Below are positions 7,156 to 7,449 of a DNA stretch of 7,449 nt, piece after piece. Position 1 is the stretch's first letter, and each line of letters opens with the position of its first letter. The stretch is taken from NCBI GenBank assembly GCA_963933885.1, contig CAWVWF010000171.1, forward strand, positions 1 through 7,449, read 5' to 3'. Both the position numbers and the translations under genes were made by a program. Below the pieces are notes generated by a model. The model saw nothing but the letters and a program-made list of their open reading frames with translations, did not search any database and was not told the DNA's origin. The stretch is from CAWVWF01 sp963933885 (GTDB lineage: Bacteria; Bacteroidota; Bacteroidia; Flavobacteriales_C; GCA-002722245).

Positions 7156-7449
7156 ATTTAGCAAACCTCTCAAAACAAGATACTATTATAGCACCTGCAA
7201 CTGCTCCTGGAATGGGCGCAATTGCGGTTATTAGAATTAGTGGTCCGGAATCAATTAGTATTACCGATAAATTCTTCCACTCTTTTAAGGAAGGAAAGAA
7301 ATTAAGCAGTGTAAAAACACATACGGCTAATTTTGGAGAAATTAAGGATGGCGATCTAGTGATAGACGAGGTTTTGGTAAATGTTTTTCACGATGGTAAG
7401 TCTTTTACTGGTGAAGAAACTGTAGAAATTAGTTGTCACGGTTCCACTT
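7152..7449 (+). CDS. mnmE: tRNA uridine-5-carboxymethylaminomethyl(34) synthesis GTPase MnmE, N-terminal part (runs off the right edge)
   Basis: The frame gives 99 codons before the window ends. Residues 10-27 (QDTIIAPATAPGMGAIAV and on to IRISGPE) match the N-terminal folate-binding domain of MnmE, and FTGEETVEISCHGS near residues 84-97 matches the conserved FTGE...E..CHG block of that domain. MnmE works with MnmG to modify U34 in the wobble position of several tRNAs, using a one-carbon unit from folate; the G domain and the C-terminal CxGK-type motif lie beyond the window. The start is GTG 7152: no ATG, GTG or TTG lies upstream in frame before a stop, and the distance from the start to DTI is close to that in known MnmE proteins. 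A -7 element lies just before it. Confidence 0.93.
   Translation, partial: MNLANLSKQDTIIAPATAPGMGAIAVIRISGPESISITDKFFHSFKEGKKLSSVKTHTANFGEIKDGDLVIDEVLVNVFHDGKSFTGEETVEISCHGST

Noticed and set aside
1..7449. Mobile element, CRISPR array, tRNA gene, attachment site or defence system
   Set aside because: No transposase, integrase, regularly spaced direct repeat, tRNA cloverleaf or flanking inverted repeat was seen on either strand; the genes flanking the surface protein are of housekeeping or general membrane type.

Overview
The window looks like a piece of chromosome from a low-GC marine or freshwater member of the Bacteroidota, most likely Flavobacteriales. Three things point there: a very large secreted protein with a C-terminal type IX secretion (T9SS) sorting domain, start sites preceded by the Bacteroidota -7 promoter element TAnnTTTG rather than a Shine-Dalgarno sequence, and strongly AT-biased codon use. 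The genus cannot be fixed from this sequence; a Crocinitomicaceae-like flavobacterium is a guess.

Layout. Positions 451 to 1 (minus strand) hold the N-terminal 150 codons of a DUF2339-type multi-pass membrane protein that runs off the left edge. Positions 452-675 are a 224-base divergent intergenic region with one candidate promoter facing each way. Positions 676-6528 (plus) hold one 1950-residue protein. It has a Sec signal peptide, four alternating pairs of a jelly-roll/MAM-like module and a CARDB-like module, six Ig-like units each with a cysteine pair, and a type A T9SS sorting domain. It should be exported and anchored to or released from the cell surface; its ligand is unknown. Positions 6529-6637 are intergenic. 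Positions 6638-7129 (plus) encode a 163-residue DUF4442 hotdog-fold protein. From 7152 (plus) the window holds the first 99 codons of mnmE, the tRNA U34-modifying GTPase, which runs off the right edge.

The genes do not form an obvious functional unit: a surface protein sits between housekeeping genes, and each gene has its own -7 element, so separate transcription is likely. I see no mobile element, CRISPR array, tRNA, rRNA, phage gene or defence system, and no convincing sign of a new multi-gene system. The points worth a second look are a block of about 170 residues that appears to be inserted inside one Ig-like unit of the large protein, and the near-leaderless start of mnmE, where an AUG followed directly by a UGA stop overlaps the real GTG start.
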